From assembly GCA_002762985.1 (NCBI GenBank), contig PCXZ01000032.1, positions 1 to 64,000 on the forward strand: a stretch of 64,000 nt of DNA, given 5' to 3'. This document shows positions 35,901 through 45,343 of the stretch, one piece after another. The notes under the pieces were generated by a model. The model saw only the letters and a list, made by a program, of their open reading frames with translations. It did not search any database and had not been told where the DNA came from. The first letter of the stretch is position 1. Each line of letters starts with the position of its first letter. The DNA is from Candidatus Woesearchaeota archaeon CG10_big_fil_rev_8_21_14_0_10_44_13. Its GTDB lineage: Archaea > Nanobdellota > Nanobdellia > Woesearchaeales > UBA12501. The position numbers were made by a program, and so were the translations under genes.

Positions 35901-38900
35901 AAAGGCAACGGGATGCCCATAATCTCAGAGAATATGATCAAGTTCGAGATTGACAATGAGTTCACAAGGGATTATTATGACCTTCCCGATGAGAGATATT
36001 ACTTTGAATATGAATGCATAGATTATGTCGGGAATGTGAACAATAGCAGGATATGGATCAATGGCCATGAAGGCGTCAACACGAACAGAATATCAAATCT
36101 CATGCCTTATGGCCCGCAGAACGACACCTCCGTTAATATCACTGTCCAGACAACCGAGGATGCCAGCTGCAGATATGCCCTGAAAAAAGGTGCTGCTCCG
36201 GGTTATGAATCCATGACTGACTTCTCCAGGAATGCTGAAGGCACATTCCATACTGCACATCCTTCCCTTGTGCCTAATGAGTATTACGAGTATGTTGTAA
36301 AATGCAAATTTGGTGATGTCATTGAAGGCAATGACAATGACATGATAAGGTTCTCGATAGACCAGAAAGGGCCTTCAATATACCCTGTGACGACATTCGA
36401 GGCATATGATTATGATATGAGCCAGACATGGGGGAAAGACCAGGAGATAAGGCTGCAGTGCAAGGATGATTATTTTGAGAGGGTGAAAAAGGCATTCAAT
36501 ATGGATTATGGATGCAAGGATATGGTAAGCTACAAGGAGGATGTTGGTGACGAATACTCTCATGTTGAGCTGGACGAGAATGGCTTGATGCTTGACACTA
36601 TCCCCTTAACCGGCACAGGCTCGCATAAGATATACTTTGTTGCGAATGATACAGGGAATAATTCAGAGGATAATGATCTCACAATAAACATAAATGAAGA
36701 CAGGCCCACACTGACAATAAATATATTTCCTTACCCTATGGGACCAGGATCTGTCCCAATAACAGGACCGATATCTTATGGGGATTATATAGTGAAAGTC
36801 ACTTCGACAAAAAGCCTGAATGATGTGAATATGTCTTTTGTCGCTGGCGGACAGACTAACGAAGGGATATACCTCAGCAACGAAGACTTCGGAAAGACGT
36901 ACTATGTGCTATTGACAATACCCAGCCCAGGAGAAGGCGGACTGCCGAAAGGGCCGATCTATGACGGGACAATAACTGTCACAGGTCTTGTAAGGATGCC
37001 TGGATCTTCATGCACATTGGACAAGATAGACAGCACAGCACTCTTTGCCACAAGGGTTAAGGAGGTGAAGATAGTGACTGCAGATCCTGCTGTCGTGATA
37101 GAGCCTTCCCTTGACAACTATGATGCAAAAGGATATCCATTAAGGAAGAAGAACGGGATATATTACACTAATGAATCAAGGCTGTACATAAGCGGCAAAA
37201 GGACATCAGACATAGTCAATGAAGTGAGATTCTATGTCCTCAATGGCGACAATATGATCTCGGACAGGGCATCTCCTCAGAAAGTCTACAGGTATGATGC
37301 AGGGAAAAATTCACCTCTGCGGCCTGGAAACCCATTGAACACTGCTCCGATAGGCATAGCTTCGCCGACAGGGCAGAAAGGCAGCTACACATTGAATGCT
37401 GCGCAGAACTCGAATCTTGGGCTTGGAAAATACATAAGGGTGACAGACGCCAACAAAGAGAGAGGGAGCTATGGCCATTACAGGGAACACTATCTCATCG
37501 ACTGGATAGAGAATATAGGCGAAGGGGTATGGAAACTAACATTGAAGGATCCCCTGGAAAACGACCTGAGCCTGAGCGACAGCATTGATGTTTACTCAGC
37601 CCCTTATCCGAATGAGATCTTCGGGGAATACATAGACCTTGATGCAGGAAACAACACCTTCTTCTTGAGGCCTAAGAGTGTTTCAGGAGTTATGCCCCTT
37701 GAAACGGAATCATTCATAATATTCACTGACCCGAATGCACCTGTAGTGGTGAGCCAGACACCGAACAGAGGCACGACAAACAACATACACACGCCGATAT
37801 CGATAGTTGTGAGAGAAAACGCAAGGGAATCGCTGGTGGACACAGGCTCAATAAAACTCATGCTGGATGATCAAGAAATAAAAGATATGGAAGTCAATGA
37901 ATATTCTCTTGGCAGCTTCATATATTATGAGATAAGTTACATACCTCCTCAGCCGTTGAATGACGGCACATACAATGTGAAGTTCGAAGGCAATGACAAT
38001 GCCGGCCATGGGTTCACGAACTCCTCGCAGGCAGGCCCTGAATGGACATTCACGATGGACACAAAAGCGCCATCAACACCAATATTGATGATAGAGAATG
38101 GGACATTACATGATGGGTTGTGGTATGTGAACAGGTCGCCGGGCATAGAGCTTGAATTCCCCGATGAGGATAAGGTTAATATGACTGCGATATACAAGGA
38201 CAATCCTTTTGCAGGATTCGACATGGGCTATGAATGCGGTGATGACTGCGGCCTGAATAACCTTTACAAGGTCACATTCGATCCTCCTCTTGAGCCAGTG
38301 CAGCTTATAAGCCCTAACCAGATGTTTGTGAAAGATGAATTCCAGATCATAGTCGAGGCTTACAAGACCCTTGCAAACAGACAAAAGAGCCCAAAGGGGC
38401 TTTATTATATCGATAAGATAGTAATTGATAACATAACCCCTGAGATATCAGAGATCTCATTCCCAGGAAGGATAAAAGTGGATGGGGACATCTCAATAAA
38501 GGCGCGCATACCTAATGAGTTCCATGACCTGAATGTCACCCTGATAGCGAATAAGACTGATGGAGCGGTTTATACATCGGGCTATCCTCTGGAGCAGGTA
38601 AGCAAGATGGGAAGCTTCTATGAGTTCAAGTGGCATTCCCCCTATGTGAGCAGCGCCGGGAAACCTCCTGAAGTTGAGCAGACTTTCACATTGGTAGTCT
38701 CCGATTATGCCGGCAATTCCAAATCCGAAGAGATAACGACCACTGTTGATCTCCAGGTGCCGGATATCAGGTTCATAAACATCAGCGTCACGCCTACTAT
38801 CGAGCAGCTTGACCAATACATGACAAAATACACGAACATACTTGTCATGGGCAATTTCAGCGATGATGATGTAGTAGAGATATTTGTCATACCCGGAGAT

Positions 38901-39125
38901 TATATCCCCACCCAGAAACTCTATGAGAATGTGAGCCAGTCTGCTGATATCTTCGGCAAGATGTTCATGGTAAACCTGCAGATAAACGGCACGATAAACA
39001 AGACAATCCTCAATCATATGACCTTGTTCATCGTTGATGAAGCCGGCTACCAGGTCAATATCCCATTGAACATTGTCGCTGATCTTGAACCTCCTAGGGT
39101 CATCGGTCAGCCGCAGTGGGGCTAG
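32952..39125 (+). CDS. Giant secreted multi-Ig-domain, Cys-rich protein
   Basis: 2057 residues, the largest product here. The signal peptide is about 1-29. The N-terminal third is Cys-rich with a thrombospondin-type-3-like Ca motif (TDHDGVPDSEDLCP), MopE-like repeats (CTDNIDNDCDGVLDCNDVDC) and a Myxococcus-type Cys-rich repeat (DUF4215: CGNNKVDSGEECDDGNKVSG). A fibronectin-III-like stretch follows (near 420-520). The C-terminal two thirds look like serial Ig-like beta sandwiches. There is no C-terminal helix, so it is fully extracellular and must be held by partners. ATG 32952 is preferred over the TTG at 32949. It probably forms a long adhesive fibre. Confidence 0.85.
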   Translation: MGKKRFLIVLAVISLFSMLFSVLPASAQGTTLACCVTDDSCTPTTSGTCSAGTYYSVACSQMPNCDIGCCCQQQLNTANVVVTTKKKCDVSVGQFFDLSAYTATTATYVQGCNAVCGLSSTCSPGDKLYCSDKTTVLATCTSEGKFGVSPGASCPSAAGTLTDTDHDGVPDSEDLCPKEPMLTVPQGTKETDCNTNNCCTDNIDNDCDGVLDCNDVDCCSVQTCFSTPTCIVVTCGNNKVDSGEECDDGNKVSGDGCSNICKSEYCGDGIVQPAMGEQCDFGDNVWVNCYAPNTVDDVSTTDKIEAACTLITERKAGAITQCNDGIDNDGDTCFDWPFDRGCSSESDITEDDVAVLPNGEAVSGDDPRQCTICGDKELNTPNSQGLNEDCDGSDSQCGSSPYPDGICRDDCTCAYECSDNPGAPDTFEITPVKGQFANLIEWQLHQSPNCIVDKMYLYKCSSLAAQCEPDQLIAINSTIAGNVFYQHKDKPVSPSSRYCYRVDVHYTTGAVSKSEVECITTGDVNCMANGGGEFCKDNVRYDCADDNFIDTELQNCSTLSTVNPEDFVCIGPFRDKTTMCLYQSQCALCNGLFGLFAIDATAIYEGPLIDGTDEGKGSYPCSKIPTCYNDTTRTTINKYSSCIDIQNCYDYTSESSCTENKCQLGECEWVSSVKAFSELGVGLCRPKTKELQNCSLCGDFRRDAQNRFYGDCDVEVCKLYGDCYYSYGQCGPKEQTGCWNYVTEEDCTYSNKSISKNSLEALNVSVNTQWGNITLTESFSKFMKVGGNNKLLQKSNDYFAFGLCKWIKYSGNRADVPDYICVKDADNNTVPDCNYGEESRTCQIDNIAPKTSFLIEGRPINGEGRLLLPKKIDLDYYLDENAKVYFCIADEDASKGVQFCYPNETSMCGLEKTFRGATGNYRLYYFAEDNAHNLENVSYMPVRIEVESPRITATATPLSYGDGNDYEIKLTSDRYVKCSGILMKGNGMPIISENMIKFEIDNEFTRDYYDLPDERYYFEYECIDYVGNVNNSRIWINGHEGVNTNRISNLMPYGPQNDTSVNITVQTTEDASCRYALKKGAAPGYESMTDFSRNAEGTFHTAHPSLVPNEYYEYVVKCKFGDVIEGNDNDMIRFSIDQKGPSIYPVTTFEAYDYDMSQTWGKDQEIRLQCKDDYFERVKKAFNMDYGCKDMVSYKEDVGDEYSHVELDENGLMLDTIPLTGTGSHKIYFVANDTGNNSEDNDLTININEDRPTLTINIFPYPMGPGSVPITGPISYGDYIVKVTSTKSLNDVNMSFVAGGQTNEGIYLSNEDFGKTYYVLLTIPSPGEGGLPKGPIYDGTITVTGLVRMPGSSCTLDKIDSTALFATRVKEVKIVTADPAVVIEPSLDNYDAKGYPLRKKNGIYYTNESRLYISGKRTSDIVNEVRFYVLNGDNMISDRASPQKVYRYDAGKNSPLRPGNPLNTAPIGIASPTGQKGSYTLNAAQNSNLGLGKYIRVTDANKERGSYGHYREHYLIDWIENIGEGVWKLTLKDPLENDLSLSDSIDVYSAPYPNEIFGEYIDLDAGNNTFFLRPKSVSGVMPLETESFIIFTDPNAPVVVSQTPNRGTTNNIHTPISIVVRENARESLVDTGSIKLMLDDQEIKDMEVNEYSLGSFIYYEISYIPPQPLNDGTYNVKFEGNDNAGHGFTNSSQAGPEWTFTMDTKAPSTPILMIENGTLHDGLWYVNRSPGIELEFPDEDKVNMTAIYKDNPFAGFDMGYECGDDCGLNNLYKVTFDPPLEPVQLISPNQMFVKDEFQIIVEAYKTLANRQKSPKGLYYIDKIVIDNITPEISEISFPGRIKVDGDISIKARIPNEFHDLNVTLIANKTDGAVYTSGYPLEQVSKMGSFYEFKWHSPYVSSAGKPPEVEQTFTLVVSDYAGNSKSEEITTTVDLQVPDIRFINISVTPTIEQLDQYMTKYTNILVMGNFSDDDVVEIFVIPGDYIPTQKLYENVSQSADIFGKMFMVNLQINGTINKTILNHMTLFIVDEAGYQVNIPLNIVADLEPPRVIGQPQWG

Positions 39126-39152
39126 TGCTTTTTTATTCATCAACATTATGCT

Positions 39153-39163
39153 GATTATATAAG
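39153..39163 (+). promoter_or_regulatory. TATA box and RBS of the 39189 gene
   Basis: GATTATATAAG (39153-39163) is followed by GAAGGGTGG (39178-39186) just before the ATG at 39189. The gene probably has its own promoter in the 63-bp gap. Confidence 0.5.
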
Positions 39164-39188
39164 GGTACGATCATGTGAAGGGTGGATA

Positions 39189-42100
39189 ATGAAAAAGAGG
39201 TGGATTTTATTACTAACTGTATTTGCAATCATCTTTGCAGCTTCTGCAATGGCCCAGACCGGCACTACAGACACTGGAGGAAACACCAATACTAATGTGA
39301 ACAGGCCAGTATGCTCTGATTACATAGACAATGACAATGACGGCCTTACGGATTTCCCCAATGATGTTGGCTGCCTTAATGACACTGACAGCAATGAATC
39401 TAATATAGTCGGGCCTTCTGCGATAGATACAACAGGGATTAAAGTTATAAAATATTCTGTAAGCCCAACGATAGATGTTGTATTCAGCGAATTCATAAGG
39501 CTTGACAGCGTGTATCTTTATGCGATAAATGATGAGACAACGGCCATGATGGCCCTTGGCATAAATCCTCCCTCAATACCGGTTGTTACTATAAATGACA
39601 GCAATACTATAAGCGCAAAACCCCTGATAAACCTTTTTAACGGCCTTTATGAGCTTGTCCTCAATGTGCAGGACATGGTGGGCAATACGGCTACAGCGCG
39701 CCAGAAATTCGTCATAGATGTTCCTGTGACTGACATAGATATAGTCGAACCGAGGCTGGGCGTCTCTAATGGGGCGGCAGCGGACCTTGTGATAGAGACT
39801 TCAAGGAATGGCCAGCCGGACAACACAATATGCAAGATAACAACCTCCCCTTTCATCTATGATTTCCAGTCTGATGCATTAGTCCCTTTTGACGCAGTAT
39901 CGCAGCCAAGACACAACATGTCCGGTTTCTTCAATAATGCTTATTTCAGCGATTATGCCATATTCTACATACTCTGCAATGATACAAATTCCCTGAAGAG
40001 GGTGAACAGGGAAAGGTTCGAGCTGTACATAGACCGGTCTGCCCCGGGCATATCCTCTTTTGATTTTTATCCTGCAAAAGTCGTCGAATATCCTGAATTC
40101 GAAAACAGGATGAAAGTGATATTGAACGTGACATCAAATGAGCCCGTGATATGCAAATATTCCAATGAAAGCAAGGATTATGAGGCGATGACAAGTTTCC
40201 CTGGATATGACCTTAATAATTTCTATGCTTACACAAAGAACAACAACACAATTGCATATTATCTGCCTGATGTAAGCCCTGCAAGCCATGATTTCTATGT
40301 GCAATGCGAGGACAGGGCGGGATGGAGATCCCCTGTTGTGAAAAAAACATTGCAGGTGGACCTCTCTTCAGCGCTCGATATGACTGTAGTGGAGCCGAGA
40401 CAATACACTACTAACAAGAGCATAACGATGAAGATGACGACTGTCAAGAGGGCTGTATGCGTGATAGGGAACAGCACTTCAGATTCGAAGATGATGAATA
40501 CTGATACTACAGGAAAGACGCACAGTTATTACCTGGGCCAGTTCGGCGACGGAAGCTATACATACAAGATGAAATGCACAAGCCAGTCAGTAGGCGGATT
40601 GTACGTGCAGGAACAGGAGCTCATGTATACATTTACAGTTGATAACACAAAGCCTTCTGCACCCAACATCACAGGCTCGAAGAACACGTGCTTCCAGACA
40701 AGGTTTGAGTTTGTCCCCCCGATAACTTTCACGGCCACTGATGCTGAATCGGATATAGATTATTATCTCTATAAGATGGATGCGGCTGCAAAACCTATCC
40801 TGAACTGGACAAGGACAAATGGTGATATAGGCCTTGTAAGCAAGGATTACAAAGATGAAGACCTTAATCTTTCAAAGGCAAAATCATACAAGATAACTGC
40901 AAAAGCAGTCAATGGGGCCGGACTTGCTGGCGCAGAAGCCAGTGTCACAATAACATACAACCCAGATGATGTAATATGCTTTGAAAAGAATCCCCCGGTA
41001 ATAGTGCTTGCCAAGAACGAGACAGAGGGTAATACTATAGTGGAGATAGCATGCAGCGACCAGAGCGGGTGCGACAACCAGTCATACTATTACGGCCTTT
41101 GCGATGTTGAGGGCTGCAGTCCGACAACAAAGCTTGATTATCCTTTCATGATCACAGTCTATGACACAAAATACCTCTCTTATAATGTGAGCGACATACA
41201 CGGCTATGCGGCTACCGGAACAGAGAAGATAGAGGTCAAGTCAGGCGATACCTGCGGCAATATGGTGAAGGACGGCGATGAGACGGATGTGGATTGCGGC
41301 GGGAAATGCAAAGGATGCGAAGGGGGCAAGAGCTGCATAGTGAACACAGACTGCGGCTCGAATTCATGCAAGGATAATATCTGCACTGAGCCCAGGTGCG
41401 ATGATAATCTAACAAATGGGCCATATGGCAATATGGAGACGGATGTGGATTGCGGGGGATATTGCGGCGCAACATGCGGGATAGACCTCACATGCAACAG
41501 CAATGGGGACTGCTTGAGCGGATTCTGCAACCCCGGCAAAAAATGCGGCATTGCCACATGCGATGATGGGTATAAGAACGGCAATGAGACAGGGATTGAC
41601 TGCGGCGGCGATTGCGGAGGGGACTGCAATGACAAGGATGGGGACGGCATAGATGACTTATGGGAAGAGAAATATTGCGACGGAGACTGCGATCCTACAG
41701 AAGACCTGGATGGGGATGGGCTGAATAATCTTAGGGAGTTCCAGCTTAGGACTGATCCTGCAAAGAAAGACAGCGACGGTGATGGTTATCTAGACTATGA
41801 GGAGATAGAGGCAGGCACGGATCCCCTTGATCCGGACAGCTACCCAAAGAGCGCAGCGAGCATACTTCTCATACTTGTAGGCCTTATCTTCATGGCGGGG
41901 GGGGCAGGTTATCTGGTATACAAGATATATTTTGTTGAAAAGCCAATGGCAGAGATTGCCAAACCCCAGACGGGCAAGACTCCTGAGCAGATTGCCGAAG
42001 AGAGGAGAGTGATGGAAGAGCAGCAGAGAAGGATGATGGAGCAGAGAAGGAAAGAAGCAGAGGAAAGGCAGAAGAGATATGATGAGATGAAAAGGAGGAT

Positions 42101-42599
42101 AGAAGAGAAGAGGCAGGGCGAGGAGACCAAGAAGAAAGAGGAAAGGCAATCGTTGTTCGGGAAATTCGGGGGGATGATGTCTGGCAACCAGCAGCAAAAA
42201 ACAGAAAGGCCGGAAACAAAGATAGAGAAGATAGAGATAAAGCCGAAGGTGGATATCACAGCAAAAGCGAAGACGGCTGTGAAAACTCCTGAAATCGGGA
42301 TAAGGGGCAAAGATGACTGGCTTTCAGTCGATAAACTGAAAGAGGATTTCGGGGCTATAGCTCATGAGGCTGCCAAAGAGAAGATAAAGGCGACTGAACA
42401 GAGGCTTGCGCAGGTCAAGGATGAGGAGTTCGGCAAGCTCGAGGAGATCACAAAAGACAAGACAAGGCCCAAGAAAGAGGACATATTCAAAGAGATGGAG
42501 AAGAAGATAAAGGGCGAAGACAATGGCACATCAGAAAATGATGATATTTACAAAGGCCTGGAAGAGATGGGCAGCAAAACCAAAAAACAGAAGAGATAA
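39189..42599 (+). CDS. Surface protein with Ig-like domains, Ca-binding repeats, one TM helix and cytoplasmic coiled coil
   Basis: 1136 residues in order: signal peptide (1-22); MopE-like motif (CSDYIDNDNDGLTDFPNDVG); serial Ig-like domains to about 680; Cys-rich repeats with the motif GDETDVDCGGKC occurring three times (about 690-815); thrombospondin-type-3 Ca repeats (about 815-887, DSDGDGYLDYEEIEAGTDPL); transmembrane helix (about 890-916); then a 220-residue Lys/Glu/Arg-rich cytoplasmic region, probably a long coiled coil. This is the one giant protein that physically spans the membrane, so it may anchor the extracellular assembly to something inside. Confidence 0.86.
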   Translation: MKKRWILLLTVFAIIFAASAMAQTGTTDTGGNTNTNVNRPVCSDYIDNDNDGLTDFPNDVGCLNDTDSNESNIVGPSAIDTTGIKVIKYSVSPTIDVVFSEFIRLDSVYLYAINDETTAMMALGINPPSIPVVTINDSNTISAKPLINLFNGLYELVLNVQDMVGNTATARQKFVIDVPVTDIDIVEPRLGVSNGAAADLVIETSRNGQPDNTICKITTSPFIYDFQSDALVPFDAVSQPRHNMSGFFNNAYFSDYAIFYILCNDTNSLKRVNRERFELYIDRSAPGISSFDFYPAKVVEYPEFENRMKVILNVTSNEPVICKYSNESKDYEAMTSFPGYDLNNFYAYTKNNNTIAYYLPDVSPASHDFYVQCEDRAGWRSPVVKKTLQVDLSSALDMTVVEPRQYTTNKSITMKMTTVKRAVCVIGNSTSDSKMMNTDTTGKTHSYYLGQFGDGSYTYKMKCTSQSVGGLYVQEQELMYTFTVDNTKPSAPNITGSKNTCFQTRFEFVPPITFTATDAESDIDYYLYKMDAAAKPILNWTRTNGDIGLVSKDYKDEDLNLSKAKSYKITAKAVNGAGLAGAEASVTITYNPDDVICFEKNPPVIVLAKNETEGNTIVEIACSDQSGCDNQSYYYGLCDVEGCSPTTKLDYPFMITVYDTKYLSYNVSDIHGYAATGTEKIEVKSGDTCGNMVKDGDETDVDCGGKCKGCEGGKSCIVNTDCGSNSCKDNICTEPRCDDNLTNGPYGNMETDVDCGGYCGATCGIDLTCNSNGDCLSGFCNPGKKCGIATCDDGYKNGNETGIDCGGDCGGDCNDKDGDGIDDLWEEKYCDGDCDPTEDLDGDGLNNLREFQLRTDPAKKDSDGDGYLDYEEIEAGTDPLDPDSYPKSAASILLILVGLIFMAGGAGYLVYKIYFVEKPMAEIAKPQTGKTPEQIAEERRVMEEQQRRMMEQRRKEAEERQKRYDEMKRRIEEKRQGEETKKKEERQSLFGKFGGMMSGNQQQKTERPETKIEKIEIKPKVDITAKAKTAVKTPEIGIRGKDDWLSVDKLKEDFGAIAHEAAKEKIKATEQRLAQVKDEEFGKLEEITKDKTRPKKEDIFKEMEKKIKGEDNGTSENDDIYKGLEEMGSKTKKQKR

Positions 42600-42641
42600 T
42601 GTGATAATATCACATCAATCAATCCAAAAAGAAGATGAACA

Positions 42642-43676
42642 ATGAAAAAGAGAGGGCAGATAGGGGAGCAGTTTAACTGGATCTTCATCATCGTTGCAGG
42701 CGCATTGATCCTTGCGTTCTTCGTCATGGTCGTTAACAAGCAGAGGGAGCTCTCTGAGAAGAAGCTTTCAGCGGAGCTGCTCGCTGACCTTGATATGATA
42801 ATAACTGGCCAGGCAGTGAGCCCAGGCACTACGAGGCTGCTTGAGATGTCAAACCTTGAGCTGAGCTTCACGTGCGAGGATTATTCCATGGGGGGGGTGC
42901 CCAAAGGCACCGGAAACTCAATCCTGTTCACCCCTTCAAAGCTGAAAGGATCCAACATCATAGCATGGACATTGGACTGGAATATGCCTTACAGGGCCGC
43001 AAACTTCATCTACGTAACTGTGCCCGAGATAAAATATTTCCTTATTGACCCAGCAGAGAGCAATGGCCAGGACAGTTATGGCATCAAATCAGATTTCCCT
43101 GAGAAGGCCGATGTGACTGCGGTAAAGGAGACCCCTGAAGAGTTTGAGAGTTACCAGCGCGTAAGATTGGTCTATTTCATGAAGCCGCCGGGGGATGAGC
43201 AGTCATTAAGCCTGCCGTCTGATGCCCTGTCAGACTTCAACGATGACCAGGTTTCTGTCCTGTACATAGATGCAAAAAAGGCTGAAGATTTCAATGGCAA
43301 TGCTGATCTCTATTTTTACAAGAAGAAAGGCGATATGATGGTTAGGGAGGGCTGGATTCCGGGGTCCCTTGGGAAAGAGATAGTATATGGCGCCATATTC
43401 ACTGATGATTATGACCTTTACCTGTGCAATATAAAAAAAGCCCTCAGGAAACTTGAGGTTGTCACTGAAATCTATAAGGAGAGGGTCGGCTATCTTGCGA
43501 ATGGCCTGCCTGTAGGAGATCCATGCTCGCCTTATTATGGCCAAACGCCTTTGCAGGGTATAATAGACGAGATTAATGCTGATGTCATAAATGTGGGCAA
43601 CATATTCCAGTACATGAAACAGATCCAGAACATGAATGACCTTACGGTATTTGCTTCGTGCCCTGAGATATATTAA
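42642..43676 (+). CDS. Pilin-like anchored protein (KRGQ type)
   Basis: 344 residues. The N-terminus MKKRGQIGEQFNWIFIIVAG has RGQ at 4-6 before a hydrophobic helix (10-32), as in class III prepilins cut by an archaeal prepilin peptidase. The extracellular domain is mixed alpha/beta with few Cys, and I do not recognise a family. The KRGQ...FNWIF form is one I associate with Woesearchaeota/Pacearchaeota surface operons (recollection, unverified). It begins the run of small pilin-like genes; the next gene starts 30 bp later. Confidence 0.8.
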   Translation: MKKRGQIGEQFNWIFIIVAGALILAFFVMVVNKQRELSEKKLSAELLADLDMIITGQAVSPGTTRLLEMSNLELSFTCEDYSMGGVPKGTGNSILFTPSKLKGSNIIAWTLDWNMPYRAANFIYVTVPEIKYFLIDPAESNGQDSYGIKSDFPEKADVTAVKETPEEFESYQRVRLVYFMKPPGDEQSLSLPSDALSDFNDDQVSVLYIDAKKAEDFNGNADLYFYKKKGDMMVREGWIPGSLGKEIVYGAIFTDDYDLYLCNIKKALRKLEVVTEIYKERVGYLANGLPVGDPCSPYYGQTPLQGIIDEINADVINVGNIFQYMKQIQNMNDLTVFASCPEIY

Positions 43677-43706
43677 TTGATAAGATAATAAAAAACACGA
43701 CAAAAA

Positions 43707-44222
43707 ATGAAGCCGCTCAGGAAAAAATCACAGATGAAGACGTTCGAGTCTGTTGCAGTGCTCATAATATTCTTCATCCTCATAGGGTTGGGCCTAATAT
43801 TTTATACTGGTGTGCAGAAGACATCGATGAAACAGATCTACACAGAGAGGGTTGAGCAGGAAGCCGTGAAGATGGCCATGAGGGTCTCTTACCTGCCCGA
43901 GATACTGTGCAGCAGGAGAAAGATCGTCGAGGATGACTGTTTTGATGTCTATAAGCTCGATTCTGTCAGCAGCTGGATAAGCAGGGACGAGAAGATGTTC
44001 CTATATTACCAGGGGGATTTCAAAGAGAGCGTAATAACGATCAAGCAGATATTCCCTTACGGAAGGACGTTCACGATCTACAGCAACCAGCCTGAACAGG
44101 AAAAGATGAAGGATTATTACATAATCCCCACATATATCCCTGTCTCATTGAAGAATTCGTCCATGAAGAATGAGAACAGCATAGGTCTGCTTAATGTGAC
44201 TATGTTCGTGCCGAAGGTGTAA
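43707..44222 (+). CDS. Pilin-like anchored protein (KKSQ type)
   Basis: 171 residues. A short basic head with KKSQ (6-9) precedes a hydrophobic helix (about 14-34), then a small soluble domain with two Cys (ILCSRRK, DDCFDVY). No recognised family. The size and layout match a minor pilin. It is tightly spaced with its neighbours (30 and 49 bp) and probably in the same transcript. Confidence 0.78.
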   Translation: MKPLRKKSQMKTFESVAVLIIFFILIGLGLIFYTGVQKTSMKQIYTERVEQEAVKMAMRVSYLPEILCSRRKIVEDDCFDVYKLDSVSSWISRDEKMFLYYQGDFKESVITIKQIFPYGRTFTIYSNQPEQEKMKDYYIIPTYIPVSLKNSSMKNENSIGLLNVTMFVPKV

Positions 44223-44271
44223 AAAGCATGAATTATATCACTGTGAGATGTAACTGTGAGAAGCAATTAAA

Positions 44272-44862
44272 ATGAAGAAACGCATGTCTGTATCCAATTG
44301 CATGAAAAAGGCCAGGAAAGCGCAGATGGAGATGATAGGCATAGCCATAGTTGTCGTCCTTTTGGTCATAGGGATGGCATTTGTCTTCAAGGCCCTTATG
44401 AAGGCGCCGGAAAGGACCCATGAGAAATTCACCAAGGAACAGACTGCACAGAGCATAATCATAGCGATAAGCAATTCTGATGCCGGCTGCAAAGGGGTCG
44501 AGATGAAAGAGCTCATGCAGGACTGCGGAAATAATGTCAACAGCGTTGAGGATTTTGAGCTCGGCCAGTCAGGAAGCATACAATGCGGCAGCACAGACAG
44601 CTGCAGGTACCTCAATAGGTCATTAAAGGTCATATTTGAAGAGACCTTGAAGCTCCAGAGGCTGCCCTACAGGTTCATATTATATAAAACATCCATAGAC
44701 ACGCCGATATTGTATATAGAGGACGGCGGCTGCAACGAATATAACATAAAAGTGATGAGGAAATTTGACACTGGCAAGCCTGGCGAACAGCCTCTTCCGC
44801 TGGATTCAGGTGGCAATGTCTATGCGAGACTTGATATCTGCACATTGGCCGGCAGGATCTGA
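44272..44862 (+). CDS. Pilin-like anchored protein (RKAQ type)
   Basis: 196 residues. The basic head ends in RKAQ (15-18), followed by a hydrophobic helix (about 20-40). The soluble part has seven or so Cys and no recognisable domain. The polar leader is slightly longer than in classic archaellins but similar to others in this run. Last gene before a fresh promoter at 44913. Confidence 0.78.
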   Translation: MKKRMSVSNCMKKARKAQMEMIGIAIVVVLLVIGMAFVFKALMKAPERTHEKFTKEQTAQSIIIAISNSDAGCKGVEMKELMQDCGNNVNSVEDFELGQSGSIQCGSTDSCRYLNRSLKVIFEETLKLQRLPYRFILYKTSIDTPILYIEDGGCNEYNIKVMRKFDTGKPGEQPLPLDSGGNVYARLDICTLAGRI

Positions 44863-44912
44863 TACAGGTTATTTAATGGTTATTGGTGCCATAGGTTTGA
44901 AGTCACCGAAAC

Positions 44913-44924
44913 ATTTATAAATAA
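44913..44924 (+). promoter_or_regulatory. TATA box before the 45004 gene
   Basis: ATTTATAAATAA in a 141-bp gap, about 80 nt before the ATG at 45004. It predicts a leader of roughly 55-60 nt. GAGGTG at 44993-44998 is the ribosome-binding site. Confidence 0.55.
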
Positions 44925-45003
44925 AGTAACCTAGATTTACAAAATCATCAGTATTAAAGTCAGGTATTAAAAATCAAAAAAATACAAAAACCGAGGTGCT
45001 AAA

Positions 45004-45270
45004 ATGGCTTTCAAAAAAGGCGATCTTTCTATAAACATAGTGATCATTGCTGTCATAGCCTTGCTTGTGCTTGTCGTGCTCTCCTACATATTCGTAGGCA
45101 AGATCAGCCAGACAAGGAAAGGCATAGACAAATGCGAGAATTCAGGGGCAGTGTGCAAAGGATTCTGCGAGCTGGACGAGAGAAAGCTTGAGAAGGACTG
45201 CAATAATAACGGCAATACAGATTATAATGAAGGAGCTTTGATAGACGGCGTTTGCTGCCTGAAAGTCTGA
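45004..45270 (+). CDS. Short pilin-like protein ending in a CC cysteine module
   Basis: 88 residues. KKGD (4-7) is followed by a hydrophobic helix (9-30) and a small six-Cys head that ends DGVCCLKV. The start is fixed by GAGGTG. The small Cys head recurs, with different sequence but the same end, in the next genes. It is small enough to be a major repeating subunit if the helices pack like archaellins. Confidence 0.78.
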   Translation: MAFKKGDLSINIVIIAVIALLVLVVLSYIFVGKISQTRKGIDKCENSGAVCKGFCELDERKLEKDCNNNGNTDYNEGALIDGVCCLKV

Positions 45271-45343
45271 TTTATGGCAGATATTCCAAATTTTTTATTT
45301 TTATCATTGTTGGCCATCAATCCATATAGATCGAGGTGAATGA

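Noticed and set aside
38493-39146. 217-codon minus-strand open frame
   Set aside because: Antisense to the Ig-like region of the 2057-residue protein; no signals or ribosome-binding site supporting it.
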